Notes: generated by a model from the sequence alone, not told the origin. Positions 16,084-24,475 are shown, counted from the stretch's first letter. The stretch is 64,000 nucleotides of DNA from JALCOL01 sp022649665 (GCA_030372335.1 JAUDCW010000010.1); one strand, 5' to 3'. Program-made: numbers and translations.

Positions 16084-17709
16084 ATGAATACTATTGATAA
16101 GGATCTGTTTTCGATCCAAGAGGCCCGGGACCTTGCACGAAAGGGGCATGAAGCCGCACAGAAAATCGCGACATTCACACCGGACAAGATCGATGCGATC
16201 TTGCGCAGCATGCGCGATGCCGGTGAAAAAAATGCCGTGAATCTCGCCAAGCGAGCCGTAGAAGAAACCGGCTTCGGGAAAGTTTATGACAAGGCATACA
16301 AAAATCATGTAGCTTCAACTTTATTATATGAACAAATCAAAGATGAAAAAACCATCGGGATCATCCATGAAGATCCACAAAAGGGCACTTTTGAAGTCGC
16401 TGAACCAATGGGTTTGATCATGGGGATCGTTCCATCAACGAACCCGACATCGACGGTCTTCTTTAAATCAATGATTGCGATCAAATCGCGAAATGCGATC
16501 GTATTCGCGCCGCATCCGGCTGCAAAAGAATGCACGAAATGGGCGGCGGACATTATGGACCGCGCGGCAGTAGCGGCCGGCGCCCCGGAAGGCACGATCA
16601 CGTGTGTTTCAACGCCGACGATGCCCTCGACCAATGAACTGATGCATTTGAAAGAGATCGCCCTGATCATTGCGACGGGCGGCCCCGGCATGGTGAAGGC
16701 GGCCTACAGTTCCGGCAAACCGGCGATCGGCGTTGGTGCGGGCAATTCACCGGCATACATCGAACGAACGGCGGATGTCGAGAGTGCCGCAGAAAAGATC
16801 ATTGCCAGCAAAACCTTTGATTATGGTACGATCTGCGCTTCGGAGCAATCGATCGTTTGTGAAGAATGCAATAAAGAGCAGGTGATCGCTGCCTTTGAGA
16901 AAAACGGCGGCTACTTCATGACACCGGAAGAGACCCAAAAAGTGTGCGATCTGCTCTTTAAAAATGGCGGACATGCGATGAATGCCAAATTTGTTGGTCG
17001 TTCCCCGCAAGTCATTGCTGAAGGCGCCGGGATCGATATTCCTGATGGAACGAAAGTTTTGATCGGGGCCCAAGCTGGCGTCGGTGACGGTTATCCGCTT
17101 TCTTATGAAAAATTGACGACGGTTCTTGGATTTTATGTTGTCAATGATTGGGAGGAAGCTTGCCAGTTAAGTATCAAACTTTTGCAAAACGGGATCGGCC
17201 ACACGATGAGCATCCATACCCGCAATCCGGAAATGGTGCTGAAATTCGCTGCTAAGCCGGCTTCGCGGATCTTGGTCAATACCGGCGGCAGCCAAGGCGG
17301 TACCGGGATCAGCACAGGCTTGCCGATCGCTTTTACTTTGGGCTGCGGAACGCTTGGCGGAAGTTCGGTCTCAGAGAATGTCGGGCCGAAGCATCTCTTG
17401 AACGTCAAGACGGTGGCGAGCGAATTGAAAGATGTTCGCACGCTGGTTGCCGAAGATAAAACATTCAATCATCCTGAGCTCGAAGAATGCCAAGAAACAT
17501 GTATCCATACGGCGCAAACAGCCGGTGCTTCCTGCACAGAAAACAAATTGGGCGATCTCAATTTAAGCCCATCGGAATTGCAGAATTCTTCTGAAAACCA
17601 GCCGCAAGCCGCCAAGAATAATGAAAAAACAGCTGCGGACAATTTATCACAAGGCGATATGGAAAAGTTGGAGGAAGTCGTTCGGAAATTTTTAGCCGAA
17701 ATGAATTGA
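16084..17709 (+). CDS. cutF: CoA-acylating acetaldehyde dehydrogenase with C-terminal encapsulation-type helix
   Basis: 541 residues. It oxidises acetaldehyde to acetyl-CoA with NAD+ and CoA. Catalytic Cys251 lies in GTICASEQ, and STNPTSTVFFKSMIAIKSRNA and GVGAGNSPAYIE are intact. The core ends near residue 470. A low-complexity linker rich in Ser/Asn/Gln/Lys follows, then an amphipathic helix (about 524-541, DMEKLEEVVRKFLAEMN), a typical C-terminal encapsulation peptide of glycyl-radical BMC aldehyde dehydrogenases. Its N-terminus shares SIQEAR with the pseudoenzyme at 5935. GAGGAGCG precedes the ATG. Confidence 0.94.
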   Translation: MNTIDKDLFSIQEARDLARKGHEAAQKIATFTPDKIDAILRSMRDAGEKNAVNLAKRAVEETGFGKVYDKAYKNHVASTLLYEQIKDEKTIGIIHEDPQKGTFEVAEPMGLIMGIVPSTNPTSTVFFKSMIAIKSRNAIVFAPHPAAKECTKWAADIMDRAAVAAGAPEGTITCVSTPTMPSTNELMHLKEIALIIATGGPGMVKAAYSSGKPAIGVGAGNSPAYIERTADVESAAEKIIASKTFDYGTICASEQSIVCEECNKEQVIAAFEKNGGYFMTPEETQKVCDLLFKNGGHAMNAKFVGRSPQVIAEGAGIDIPDGTKVLIGAQAGVGDGYPLSYEKLTTVLGFYVVNDWEEACQLSIKLLQNGIGHTMSIHTRNPEMVLKFAAKPASRILVNTGGSQGGTGISTGLPIAFTLGCGTLGGSSVSENVGPKHLLNVKTVASELKDVRTLVAEDKTFNHPELEECQETCIHTAQTAGASCTENKLGDLNLSPSELQNSSENQPQAAKNNEKTAADNLSQGDMEKLEEVVRKFLAEMN

Positions 17710-17728
17710 TCGAAAGACGAGGATGATC

Positions 17729-18382
17729 ATGGAAAATCACGAAGAAATCATGGGGAAACTGCTGGAGAAGCTGGCCGGCAGTGCAAATGAGACAATGACC
17801 AAACCCGCACCGGCAAGTCAGATCACCGTCGGCATCTCCAATCGGCACATCCATCTCAGCCAAACGGATCTGGAGAAATTGTTTGGTGCCGGGTACCAGC
17901 TGCATTGCAAAAAAGAACTTTCGCAACCGGGTCAGTTTGCTTGTGAAGAATGCGTCACGATCGGCGGACCAAAAGGTGTTCTTGAAAAGATCCGCATCTT
18001 AGGACCGGCGAGAAAGCAAACGCAAGTCGAGATCCTGATGAGCGATTCGTTTAAATTGGGAGTCAAAGGGATCGTCCGGCTTTCCGGCAATTTAGCAGGG
18101 ACGCCGGGAGTGACTGTGATCGGGCCGAAAGGATCAGTTCAGCTGACCGAAGGCGTGATCGTGGCCCAAAGACATATTCATATGCTCCCAGAAGAGGCGG
18201 AGCACTTCGGTGTCCATGACGGCGAACAAGTCGATTTGGCGTTTGGCGGCGAGCGGGGCGGGACCCTCAACAATGTTGTGATTCGGGCAACGACGACTTC
18301 GGCGCTCGAGTGCCATATCGATATGGAAGAAGCAAATGCTTTAGGCGTCAAACCTGGCACACAAGTGTCAATTAAAAAATAA
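17729..18382 (+). CDS. pduL: PduL-type phosphotransacylase
   Basis: 217 residues. Two PduL domains carry zinc-ligand motifs SNRHIHLS (about residue 36) and AQRHIHMLPEEA (about 150). The enzyme converts acetyl-CoA plus phosphate to acetyl-phosphate and recycles CoA inside the shell. The short N-terminal helix (HEEIMGKLLEKLAG) looks like an encapsulation peptide. The ATG at 17729 is preferred because GACGAGGA sits 5-6 bases upstream; an in-frame ATG at 17723 overlaps that site. Confidence 0.93.
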   Translation: MENHEEIMGKLLEKLAGSANETMTKPAPASQITVGISNRHIHLSQTDLEKLFGAGYQLHCKKELSQPGQFACEECVTIGGPKGVLEKIRILGPARKQTQVEILMSDSFKLGVKGIVRLSGNLAGTPGVTVIGPKGSVQLTEGVIVAQRHIHMLPEEAEHFGVHDGEQVDLAFGGERGGTLNNVVIRATTTSALECHIDMEEANALGVKPGTQVSIKK

Positions 18383-18410
18383 AAAAAACATTTATTAGGA
18401 GGAAAACAAA

Positions 18411-18692
18411 ATGAGTTCAGATGCATTAGGAATGGTAGAAACAAAAGGATTGGTCGGATCGATCGAGGCAGCAGATGCGATGGTCAAAGCGGCAAACGTT
18501 ACTCTAGTCGGCAAAGAACTGGTCGGCGGCGGGATCGTCACGGTGATGGTGCGCGGGGATGTCGGGGCTGTCAAAGCAGCGACTGATGCCGGGGCTGCCG
18601 CAGCACAACGCGTCGGTGAATTGCTTTCGGTTCACGTGATCCCTCGTCCACATGCAGAAGTAGAACAAATTTTGCCAAGTATCAAAGAATAA
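18411..18692 (+). CDS. BMC-H shell protein, near twin of the first shell gene
   Basis: 93 residues, 83/93 identical by my alignment to the protein at 3671-3952. The entire facet and pore core (SIEAADAM to AAAAQR) is unchanged, and differences fall at the N-terminus and last 15 residues. The DNA differs at many third positions, so the duplication is not recent and the protein is under strong selection. TTAGGAGG precedes the ATG. A strong terminator follows, making this the last gene of the main operon. Confidence 0.95.
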   Translation: MSSDALGMVETKGLVGSIEAADAMVKAANVTLVGKELVGGGIVTVMVRGDVGAVKAATDAGAAAAQRVGELLSVHVIPRPHAEVEQILPSIKE

Positions 18693-18707
18693 TCATCGTC
18701 AGCTGCT

Positions 18708-18756
18708 AAAGCAGGAAATATTTAGGAAGATCTCGACTGAATATTTCCTGCTTTTA
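18708..18756 (+). terminator. Intrinsic terminator of the main BMC operon
   Basis: A perfect 15-base stem (18708-18722 with 18740-18754, core GCAGGAAATATT) has a 17-base loop. The U tract is short (CTTTTA), so some readthrough into the downstream permease gene is plausible. Confidence 0.8.
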
Positions 18757-18801
18757 TGATTTGAGACATCAATGATTCAGTACAGAGCCTGGAGGTTATC
18801 A

Positions 18802-19785
18802 ATGATGAAAGAAAAAAAAATAAGAGGCAGCGGCACCGGTCTCTTAGGGGGGATCTTGTGGGGGCTGGATACAGTTCTCGTGGGCGTGATTTTAGGAACA
18901 ACGATCATGAATACCCCGCAAGCGATCGCGATCGCACCGCTTGTTTCAACATTTTTGCATGATGCGTGTTCAAGTGTTTGGATGCTGCTTTTTACCGCGG
19001 TCAATCGCGGTTTCGGCGAATTCAAAAAAGCCCTCAAAACCCGCAGCGGGAAATACGTCATGATCGCAGCACTGTTCGGCGGACCGATCGGGATGACCGG
19101 CTATATGCTGGCAATCAACTATATCGGTGCTTCATATACCGCCGTCATTTCTGCGATGTATCCTGCGGTCGGCGCTTTGTTCAGCATGATTTTTTTGAAA
19201 GAAAAGATGACAAAAATGGGCGGTGTCGGCTTATCGATGGCGATCGGTGCCACGATGGTCTTGGGATTCACAACTACCGATACGCCGAAAAACATTTGGC
19301 TAGGGATCCTCTTCGCGCTTCTCTGTGTGTTCGGCTGGGGAATCGAAGTCGTGATCTGTGCTTACGGGATGAAAAATGATGTTTTGCCGGAAACCGCTTT
19401 GCAGATCCGCCAATTGACTTCGGCGCTGGTTTACGGGATCATGATCATGCCGTTCATCAAGGGTTATCCATTGGCATTCGCGACCCTTTCTTCGCCGGTG
19501 ATCTTGCTGATCGCTGTCACTGCATTAGCCGGGACGTCTTCTTATTTATGCTATTATCGTTCGATCGACGGCATCGGACCGATTCGGGCGATGGGGCTCA
19601 ACATCAGCTATTCAGCATGGGCGATCTTTATCGGGATCTTCTTTGGAAACGGGATCAGTTTGAAAGCGCTTATATTGGCACTTGTTATTATCAGCGGCTC
19701 GATCTTGACGACCGATAATCCAAAAGAATTTTTGACGCTATTTCGTTTTGGGAAAAAAGCCGAAAAAAAACAGCCGATCGAATAG
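18802..19785 (+). CDS. Second DMT (EamA) superfamily permease
   Basis: 327 residues with about ten hydrophobic helices. It is a paralogue of the permease at 3985, sharing LKTxxGK followed by the GGPI segment. The ATG at 18802 is preferred over an upstream one at 18772 because GGAGG lies 6 bases before it; a second ATG follows directly. It lies between the operon terminator and the second glycyl radical enzyme, with no clear promoter of its own. Transport of choline or another quaternary amine is an inference from position. Confidence 0.8.
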   Translation: MMKEKKIRGSGTGLLGGILWGLDTVLVGVILGTTIMNTPQAIAIAPLVSTFLHDACSSVWMLLFTAVNRGFGEFKKALKTRSGKYVMIAALFGGPIGMTGYMLAINYIGASYTAVISAMYPAVGALFSMIFLKEKMTKMGGVGLSMAIGATMVLGFTTTDTPKNIWLGILFALLCVFGWGIEVVICAYGMKNDVLPETALQIRQLTSALVYGIMIMPFIKGYPLAFATLSSPVILLIAVTALAGTSSYLCYYRSIDGIGPIRAMGLNISYSAWAIFIGIFFGNGISLKALILALVIISGSILTTDNPKEFLTLFRFGKKAEKKQPIE

Positions 19786-19826
19786 TTTGCAGCGTCTAAA
19801 AGTAATTCGTTTAAATTCAAAAGAAT

Positions 19827-19876
19827 AAAAGCTGCCAGCTCGTCTATCCTATCCAGGCGGCTTGCAGCTTTTTTCT
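19827..19876 (+). terminator. Terminator or attenuator hairpin directly upstream of the second CutC-like gene
   Basis: AAAAGCTGC (19827-19835) pairs with GCAGCTTTT (19864-19872) and runs into TTTTTTC. The left arm can instead pair with GGCGGCT at 19856-19862, so two exclusive folds are possible. Only about 17 bases, including the ribosome site, separate it from the start codon at 19893, leaving no room for a promoter after it. Expression of the enzyme must therefore pass through this hairpin. Confidence 0.65.
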
Positions 19877-19892
19877 TTAAAGGATGAGGAAA

Positions 19893-22280
19893 ATGGAAAC
19901 CAAAAATAAACTGCCGAAACGCTTGCAGGAATTGAAAAAAAGTTATTTGGCAGTCAAACCCAGTATTACGATCCAACGGGCTTTGGCCTACACGGAAATT
20001 TTTGAAAAATATCCGGACCTTCCGCGAAATGTTCAGCGGGCAAAAGGGTTTCGCCGGGCGTGCGAAACAGCACCGATGCTGATCCAAGCACGCGAGCTGA
20101 TCGTCGGTCATCCTTGCGGTAAACCGCGTGCGGGGGCCTTCTCACCGGATACTGCTTGGGAATGGCTTGCGGACGAATTGGAAGAGATCAGCACACGGCC
20201 GCAAGATCCGTATTTTATCAGTGAAGCTGATAAAAAAATCATGCGGGAGAAGCTTTTCCCGTTTTGGAAAAACAAATCACTCGCAGAAGCATGCGAACAA
20301 GCGATCCGCACGGAAGATCCTGAACTGTGGGAGTTCGGTGCACAAGCATGTATCAGTGATTTGACTTATCATGTGACAAGCGGCGGCGGGGACACGAGTC
20401 CGGGATATGACGTGATCTTGTTTCAAAAAGGGATCAACGGCATCAAAGCTGAAGCAGAAGAACATCTAGCGAAGCTCTCGCCCGCGAATGAAGAAGATGC
20501 GGAGAAAATTTCTTTTTATCAAGCGGCGCGCGAAGTGTGCGCAGGGATCTTGACTTATGCCGGCCGCCTTTCTGCATATGCACATAAACTTGCCGTGAAA
20601 GAAAAAGATCCGCTTCGCCAAGCAGAATTAGAAAAGATCGCTTTTGTAAATGCACGTGTTCCCGCCAATCCGCCCGAAACATTTCAAGAAGCGCTGCAAG
20701 CGATCTGGACGATCCAATCACTCTTTTTAATAGAAGAAAACCAATGCAGTACCTCGCTCGGCCGAATCGATCAGTATGTTTATCCGGCTTTTCTGGCAGA
20801 TAAACAGGCCGGCCGGCTGACAGATGAAGAAGCGCTGGAGCTGCTGAGCTGCTTTATGATCAAATGCTCTGAAATGATTTGGTATACACCAGGCGCGACC
20901 GCAAAATATTTTGCCGGCTATATGCCGTTTATCAATATGACTGTCGGCGGAATGAAGAGCGATGGCACTGATGGAACGAATGATTTGACCTACTTGATCA
21001 TGGACGCAGTGAAAATGATCAAAATGTATCAGCCGTCGCTGGCCTGCCGCATCCACCGCGGGTCGCCGAACCGGTATCTTGAAAAGATCGTTGACGTGAT
21101 CCAGGCAGGGATCGGCATGCCGGCTTGTCATTTTGACGAACCGCATATCGAAATGATGCTTAAAAAAGGTTTAACGCTTGAAAATGCCCGCGATTACTGT
21201 TTGATGGGATGTGTAGAGCCCCATCGGTCCGGAAAAATGCATCAATGGACGGCTGGCGGATTTACCCAATGGCCGATCACGATCGATATGGCGCTGCATC
21301 AAGGGAGACTTTTGTCATACAGCGATAAGAAATGGCTGGATACTGGGCAATTGGAGGAATGGGATACTTATGAAAAATTCGAAGCAGCGGTCAAACGGCA
21401 GCTCGATTATTTGATCGATCAAAATGCCAAAGGAAGCAATCTCATTCAAGAAGTCTTTCGCAAAGTCACCCCAACACCTTACATGTCGTTGTTTGTCGAA
21501 GGCTGCATGGAAAGCGGGAACGATGTTACGAACGGCGGAGCGGCTTTATACAGCGGACCAGGAACGATTTTTGCTGGTTTGGGGACATATGCCGATAGCA
21601 TGGCGGCGATCAAACAGCTGGTGTATGAAGAGCAAAAATATACCCTCAATGAGATCAAAGAAGCACTTGACGCTGATTGGAAAGGATACCAGCAAATGCG
21701 TCTCGATTGCCAGCATGCCCCGAAGTATGGCAATGATGAGGACTATGCCGATCTGATCGCTGCTGAGATCGTCGATTACACAGAAAAAAAGATGAATGAA
21801 CATCCTTCGCTTTATGCCAAACATATCCACGGGACCCTTTCACAATCATTCAATACCCCGCTTGGTGAAATGATCGGTGCGACGCCGAACGGCCGAAATG
21901 CTTTTGCGCCTTTGTCGGATGCGATGAGTCCTTCACAAGGAGCCGACTATAGGGGAGCGACAGCCGTGATCAAGTCCGTATCGAAAATCAATGTCGCCGC
22001 AATGAGTTTGGGGATGGCGCATAATTTTAAAATCACTGCTAACTCGCTGGATACCGCGGAAGGAAAGCAAGGGATCATCACGCTGCTGAGAACAGCCGAA
22101 CGGCTCGGCAATGGCCAGATGCAATTCAATTGTGTCGATAATGCGACACTGATCAAGGCTCAGCAGCATCCCGAAGATTATCGCGACTTGATCGTGCGGG
22201 TCGCCGGCTACAGCGCTTATTTCAGTGAACTATGTAAAGAAGTTCAAGATGAGATCATCAGCCGAACCGTGATCGAATAA
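19893..22280 (+). CDS. Second CutC-like glycyl radical enzyme, without targeting extension
   Basis: 795 residues, homologous to CutC along its whole length. Each key residue keeps a constant -51 offset from the CutC at 7358, with no net gap: Tyr159, Asp167, Phe346, Cys440, Glu442, Thr453 and radical Gly772 match. One pocket position differs: Tyr508 of CutC is Phe457 here. It begins where the CutC catalytic core begins (LPKRLQELKKSYLAVKPSI), so the N-terminal targeting region is absent and the enzyme may stay in the cytosol. The start at 19893 has AGGATGAGGA upstream; an in-frame ATG at 19884 does not. It has no activase of its own here. The substrate may be choline or a related quaternary amine and is undetermined. 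Confidence 0.9.
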   Translation: METKNKLPKRLQELKKSYLAVKPSITIQRALAYTEIFEKYPDLPRNVQRAKGFRRACETAPMLIQARELIVGHPCGKPRAGAFSPDTAWEWLADELEEISTRPQDPYFISEADKKIMREKLFPFWKNKSLAEACEQAIRTEDPELWEFGAQACISDLTYHVTSGGGDTSPGYDVILFQKGINGIKAEAEEHLAKLSPANEEDAEKISFYQAAREVCAGILTYAGRLSAYAHKLAVKEKDPLRQAELEKIAFVNARVPANPPETFQEALQAIWTIQSLFLIEENQCSTSLGRIDQYVYPAFLADKQAGRLTDEEALELLSCFMIKCSEMIWYTPGATAKYFAGYMPFINMTVGGMKSDGTDGTNDLTYLIMDAVKMIKMYQPSLACRIHRGSPNRYLEKIVDVIQAGIGMPACHFDEPHIEMMLKKGLTLENARDYCLMGCVEPHRSGKMHQWTAGGFTQWPITIDMALHQGRLLSYSDKKWLDTGQLEEWDTYEKFEAAVKRQLDYLIDQNAKGSNLIQEVFRKVTPTPYMSLFVEGCMESGNDVTNGGAALYSGPGTIFAGLGTYADSMAAIKQLVYEEQKYTLNEIKEALDADWKGYQQMRLDCQHAPKYGNDEDYADLIAAEIVDYTEKKMNEHPSLYAKHIHGTLSQSFNTPLGEMIGATPNGRNAFAPLSDAMSPSQGADYRGATAVIKSVSKINVAAMSLGMAHNFKITANSLDTAEGKQGIITLLRTAERLGNGQMQFNCVDNATLIKAQQHPEDYRDLIVRVAGYSAYFSELCKEVQDEIISRTVIE

Positions 22281-22342
22281 AGAATTTTTAGTAAAAGAGG
22301 TTGAGACAAAAGTGTCCAGCTTCAAGAAATAAGAAGAAAAAT

Positions 22343-22379
22343 CCGAAAATAGTTTCTCATATTTTTGAGATTTTTCGGC
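22343..22379. repeat. AT-rich hairpin after the second glycyl radical enzyme gene
   Basis: AAATCCGAAAA and TTTTTCGG-type arms enclose an inner TCTCA/TGAGA stem. It lies within the 430-base gene-free stretch 22281-22710, between the enzyme gene and the repeat/terminator unit, and may add to termination. Confidence 0.4.
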
Positions 22380-22387
22380 TTATTTCC

Positions 22388-22418
22388 GAAGAAGCTGCTT
22401 TTGAAACACCGTTTATTC
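22388..22418 (+). repeat. 31-base repeat, left copy of an inverted pair
   Basis: This 31-base stretch (starting GAAGAAGCTGCTTTTG) is exactly reverse-complementary to 23247-23277. The two copies bracket the coiled-coil gene, each next to a GC-rich terminator hairpin of similar design. This suggests a dispersed intergenic repeat unit. Confidence 0.85.
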
Positions 22419-22419
22419 G

Positions 22420-22462
22420 GAAAAAGAGGCTGGGACATGACTTTTGTCCCAGCCTCTTTTTG
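22420..22462. terminator. Strong bidirectional intrinsic terminator
   Basis: A perfect 16-base stem (22422-22437 with 22445-22460, core GAGGCTGGGACA) has a 7-base loop and is flanked by A and T runs. It ends transcription after the glycyl radical enzyme. A sequence-related hairpin recurs at 25933-25960. Confidence 0.92.
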
Positions 22463-22625
22463 CACGTAAAGTACGTTTTCTGCAACTAAGGATTTTCCCT
22501 GATAGCAATAAAAAAAGAATATGGTAACATTAGTTCTTTAGTGCTCGCTTGTCTGATCGCAAAAAAACTCAATCACCACAATCACTAATCAGCAATTATT
22601 TTTGAATCGTTCATATCTTTGGATC

Positions 22626-22655
22626 TTGAAGTTTATCCATGCAATGCAATAGTAT
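22626..22655 (+). promoter_or_regulatory. Candidate promoter of the coiled-coil surface protein gene
   Basis: TTGAAG (22626-22631) and TAGTAT (22650-22655) are 18 bases apart, about 55 bases before the start codon at 22711. The rest of 22463-22710 shows nothing further. Confidence 0.4.
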
Positions 22656-22710
22656 CATTTGAGATCAAAGCCGCAAAAAAGACTTGCTAAAAAATTGGGG
22701 GAACAAAAAA

Positions 22711-23151
22711 ATGAAGAAACAAACAATTGCAAAAATCGCGATCGCCGCTGGGCTTTTGTTGGGTGGCGGAGCAATCGGTTATGCCGCATCGGACGGTTTT
22801 CAAAATTTGAGCGCGATCCGCAATAATTTTGACACCGTTTTTGCGACTGCAAAATCACAGAAAGAATCATTGGACCGGCTTAACGATCAGTTAGCGCAAA
22901 ATGATCAGGCGCAGCAGCAGTTGAAAGATCAAATCGCCGAGCTGCAAAAACAAGTTGATGGCAAAAATGATGATGTGGAAAATAAACAAAATGAACTTGA
23001 TCAGAAGCAGCAAGAGCTCGATCAAAAACAGCAGGAAGCGGATCAGTTGCAGCAGCAGCTGGATCAAAGCAAATCAGCTAATGAACAGCTGGAGCAGCGA
23101 GTGGAAGAATTGAAACACTATACAGACGAAAAAGTAGCTGAACTGCAGTAA
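22711..23151 (+). CDS. Membrane-anchored or secreted Gln-rich coiled-coil protein
   Basis: 146 residues. A short basic N-terminus and one hydrophobic, glycine-rich segment (about residues 6-28, ending YAA) form a signal peptide or anchor. From about residue 50 to the end it is one long coiled coil, very rich in Gln, Asp, Glu and Lys, with repeats of the type LDQKQQE. The ATG at 22711 has GGGGGA 8 bases upstream; an in-frame TTG at 22684 lacks support. No known domain is recognised. A structural or surface role is likely. It is enclosed by a perfect inverted repeat and two terminators. Confidence 0.75.
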   Translation: MKKQTIAKIAIAAGLLLGGGAIGYAASDGFQNLSAIRNNFDTVFATAKSQKESLDRLNDQLAQNDQAQQQLKDQIAELQKQVDGKNDDVENKQNELDQKQQELDQKQQEADQLQQQLDQSKSANEQLEQRVEELKHYTDEKVAELQ

Positions 23152-23207
23152 AGACTGTGGGCAATGAATGATTATTGAGAGTATGATCAAGAGAGCGATG
23201 AACACCA

Positions 23208-23245
23208 AGGGCCTGTGACATGATTTATGTCACAGGCCCTGTTTC
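23208..23245. terminator. Terminator hairpin after the coiled-coil gene
   Basis: A perfect 14-base stem (AGGGCCTGTGACAT with ATGTCACAGGCCCT) with a 5-base loop is followed by only a short GTTTCTG U tract. It has the same architecture as the unit at 22420, next to the inverted repeat copy. Confidence 0.8.
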
Positions 23246-23246
23246 T

Positions 23247-23277
23247 GAATAAACGGTGTTTCAAAAGCAGCTTCTTC
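23247..23277 (-). repeat. 31-base repeat, right copy of an inverted pair
   Basis: Exact reverse complement of 22388-22418, beginning six bases after the terminator stem that follows the coiled-coil gene. Confidence 0.85.
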
Positions 23278-23323
23278 TTTCTCGAAGTCGAGCTTTTTTG
23301 CATCTGCTTGGTTTGTACAAATA

Positions 23324-24475
23324 TCAATAACAAATACTGCACGCACTCAGTCCTCTTTGTTTTGCTTCACCGAGCGTCGAAGAGGTAAAGTTCCCGCGGC
23401 CGTGCGCGCGGGAATGATATTTTTCACCGGTCGGCGTAACAAAAACGGTTTGTGAATCATCGGCTTGACTGGCTGTTTGATTTTCCTCAGCTGGCTGAAC
23501 GGGAACGGATTGTACTGCCGAAGCTGCAGGCGCTGGAGCGGCGGAAGAAGTTGCTGTGGTTGGATCGATCTGGCTCGTGCCGTCTGCATAATTGATCGTT
23601 GCACCGTCTTGGATATTAAAGATGTAGACATTAAAGTTGACCGCATCGCTGCTGACGGATTGCGCCATCAAGTGGACGCCGCGCGCGACCAGCTCCTGAT
23701 CACGGAAGATCGGGGTGACTGAATAGCGGACATAGTTGTCGGGACTTTGCTCCAAATAATATTTGATATCCATTTCAAAACGCAACATTTCAGGATTATT
23801 CATCTGCTGCGTGCCGGTGATCAGGTTTTTCCAGTTGTCATTTTCTGCTGAGAGCGCCCAGCCGATCAAATGCGAACGATTATACAAATAGCCGCCTTTG
23901 ATCTTTTTGTTTTTCCAGCCGGTCGGTTTGACTTTCGCGATACTGCCGCGTTTTTCGCCGGCTTTCGGCATCGTACTTTGATTGAGCAAAGCTTCTGCGG
24001 AAGTAGCGCGGTTCAGCTGATCCAAATCGCCATATTTTTCCCAGCTGCCGCTGGTAATCGTCAGATCCTCAGCTGAGAAGGTCGGGAGATTGCCGTTTAC
24101 TTCGACCGTTTGGGTCCCCGAATAATCTAATTTGGCTAGCGCGGCATCTTGGACGTTCAGCTGTTTTGCGGTTTTCTGCTGTTCTGTTTTTTGTTTTTTC
24201 TTTTTTTCTTTTTTCTTGGATTTCTTTTTCGCTTTACTTTCGGCTTTTTTAGCGGCATGCTTTGTTTTTTTTGCGGCTGATGAATTTGCTTCAATTAAGT
24301 TGGCAGAGGCCGCAGACTGGGTCGCAGCCTGAGCAGTCGAAAAAGTAAATCCGGCGCCGGCAAATAGCAGTGTGAGAAGGATCATAAGATGGAAACATAT
24401 TTTTTTGCGGCGAATGATGCGAGATACTAAAATCATGAAGCATATACTGAGTATGATAGCGAATAATATTTTCAT
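23324..24475 (-). CDS. DNA/RNA non-specific endonuclease, membrane-anchored or secreted
   Basis: 383 residues. The N-terminus has two hydrophobic segments (about 2-18 and 29-50, the latter ending AQAA, a possible signal-peptidase site). A lysine-rich low-complexity stretch follows (about 68-105). The nuclease core (about 115-290) includes YNRSHLIGWALS, with the general-base histidine of the beta-beta-alpha-metal family, and NLITGTQQMN. An Ala/Pro/Gln-rich linker leads to a C-terminal tail with GEKYH and CSIC. Such enzymes degrade extracellular DNA or serve in DNA uptake. AAAGGAGCAGG precedes the ATG. Confidence 0.88.
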   Translation of the reverse strand: MKILFAIILSICFMILVSRIIRRKKICFHLMILLTLLFAGAGFTFSTAQAATQSAASANLIEANSSAAKKTKHAAKKAESKAKKKSKKKEKKKKQKTEQQKTAKQLNVQDAALAKLDYSGTQTVEVNGNLPTFSAEDLTITSGSWEKYGDLDQLNRATSAEALLNQSTMPKAGEKRGSIAKVKPTGWKNKKIKGGYLYNRSHLIGWALSAENDNWKNLITGTQQMNNPEMLRFEMDIKYYLEQSPDNYVRYSVTPIFRDQELVARGVHLMAQSVSSDAVNFNVYIFNIQDGATINYADGTSQIDPTTATSSAAPAPAASAVQSVPVQPAEENQTASQADDSQTVFVTPTGEKYHSRAHGRGNFTSSTLGEAKQRGLSACSICY

